A DNA stretch of 37,692 nt from Bacteroidales bacterium (GTDB taxonomy: Bacteria; Bacteroidota; Bacteroidia; Bacteroidales; UBA932). The DNA lies in assembly GCA_017554335.1 (NCBI GenBank), contig JAFZIO010000013.1:1-37692 (forward strand). The letters are read 5' to 3'. Position numbers and translations under genes: made by a program. The notes beneath the pieces were generated by a model. The model did no database searches. It was not told where the DNA came from and saw only the letters and a list, made by a program, of their open reading frames with translations. The first letter of the stretch is position 1. Every line of letters begins with the position of its first letter. Below, piece by piece: positions 37,332-37,692 of the stretch.

Positions 37332-37692
37332 ATGAACAAGTTCACCCAATATTCATCCGTCATTCGCTTTACCGCCATCCTCTGTGCCTGTGTGGTCCTG
37401 AGTCTTTGGCTGTCCAGCCACATTCCGGAGGCGCTGTTCAATAACCAGCTGTCTCCCGTGCTGTTTGCCTGTACGGTGGCGGTTGCCCTTTCGGGCGCAT
37501 GGCTCATTTTTCGGCATACCGACAACCTCCGTTTCCGCAAGGCCTGGGGCTGGACGATGCTGGTATGGGGCGTAGTGGACAGTGCCTACCTTTTTTTCTA
37601 TATAACCGCTCCAAAACAGGTCATGGATATGGGCGCGGCAAATCTTACCACTTTGGAACTGCTTCTTGGCAACATCTTGGGCTGGGTACTGC
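37332..37692 (+). CDS. Membrane protein, 5' part, cut by the window end
   Basis: From the ATG at 37332 the frame stays open for 120 codons to the edge. The visible part (MNKFTQYSSVIRFTAILCAC) has about four hydrophobic segments: near residues 10-29, 42-57, 72-87 and 103-119. There is no signal peptidase site. Some Bacteroidales AraC-type regulators begin with such a membrane part, and the closing LLLGNILGW recalls them, but the DNA-binding half would lie outside, so I leave the function open. Confidence 0.55.
   Translation, partial: MNKFTQYSSVIRFTAILCACVVLSLWLSSHIPEALFNNQLSPVLFACTVAVALSGAWLIFRHTDNLRFRKAWGWTMLVWGVVDSAYLFFYITAPKQVMDMGAANLTTLELLLGNILGWVL

Overview
The window is chromosomal DNA of a fairly GC-rich member of the Bacteroidales. 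The evidence is a SusC/SusD pair, BACON and PKD-like lipoproteins, GldH, a PSP1/RicT protein, glycine-lipid type acyltransferases, the near absence of Shine-Dalgarno sequences, and many Bacteroidetes promoter boxes of the form TAnnTTTG. The genus cannot be fixed from this stretch; a Rikenellaceae-like or uncultured gut Bacteroidales is plausible.

Layout. (1) 1-1044: the end of an rRNA operon (partial 5S rRNA plus terminator), then a lipoprotein of the endonuclease/exonuclease/phosphatase fold. (2) 1045-15363: a 339-bp regulatory gap (13-bp inverted repeat, two promoter boxes, terminator-like hairpin), then a seven-gene operon: SusC, SusD, DUF4843 lipoprotein, PKD-like lipoprotein, active-site-intact zinc metalloprotease, a paralogous metalloprotease that has lost its whole zinc site, and a BACON lipoprotein. 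There is no glycoside hydrolase, so a protein, peptide or glycoprotein uptake locus is more likely than a plain polysaccharide locus. (3) 15364-15766: a cluster of palindromes and tRNA-Arg(UCU). (4) 15771-20479, minus strand: a tight operon of a 66-aa lipoprotein, a radical SAM/SPASM enzyme, a patatin phospholipase with a beta-barrel-like C-terminus, and a flippase-like membrane protein. This is the best candidate for an unusual system in the window. (5) 20498-25565: cysS, a Big2-type lipoprotein, exodeoxyribonuclease III and a split chromate-type transporter, arranged around two compact divergent promoter regions. (6) 25711-31785: an eight-gene operon with mostly overlapping ends: trxA, LOG-family hydrolase, polyprenyl synthase, holB, ricT-like, gldH, and two acyltransferases resembling the glycine-lipid pair GlsA/GlsB. 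(7) 31787-36928, minus strand: dus, lpxK and a GH2 beta-galactosidase with overlapping ends. (8) 36974 to the end: tRNA-Ser(CGA), a large cloverleaf-like inverted-repeat structure, and the start of a membrane protein cut by the window edge.

A recurring theme is a TAnnTTTG box only 4-8 nt before the ATG at six genes, which predicts leaderless or nearly leaderless mRNAs. Family assignments were made by reading motifs by eye; no database search was run.
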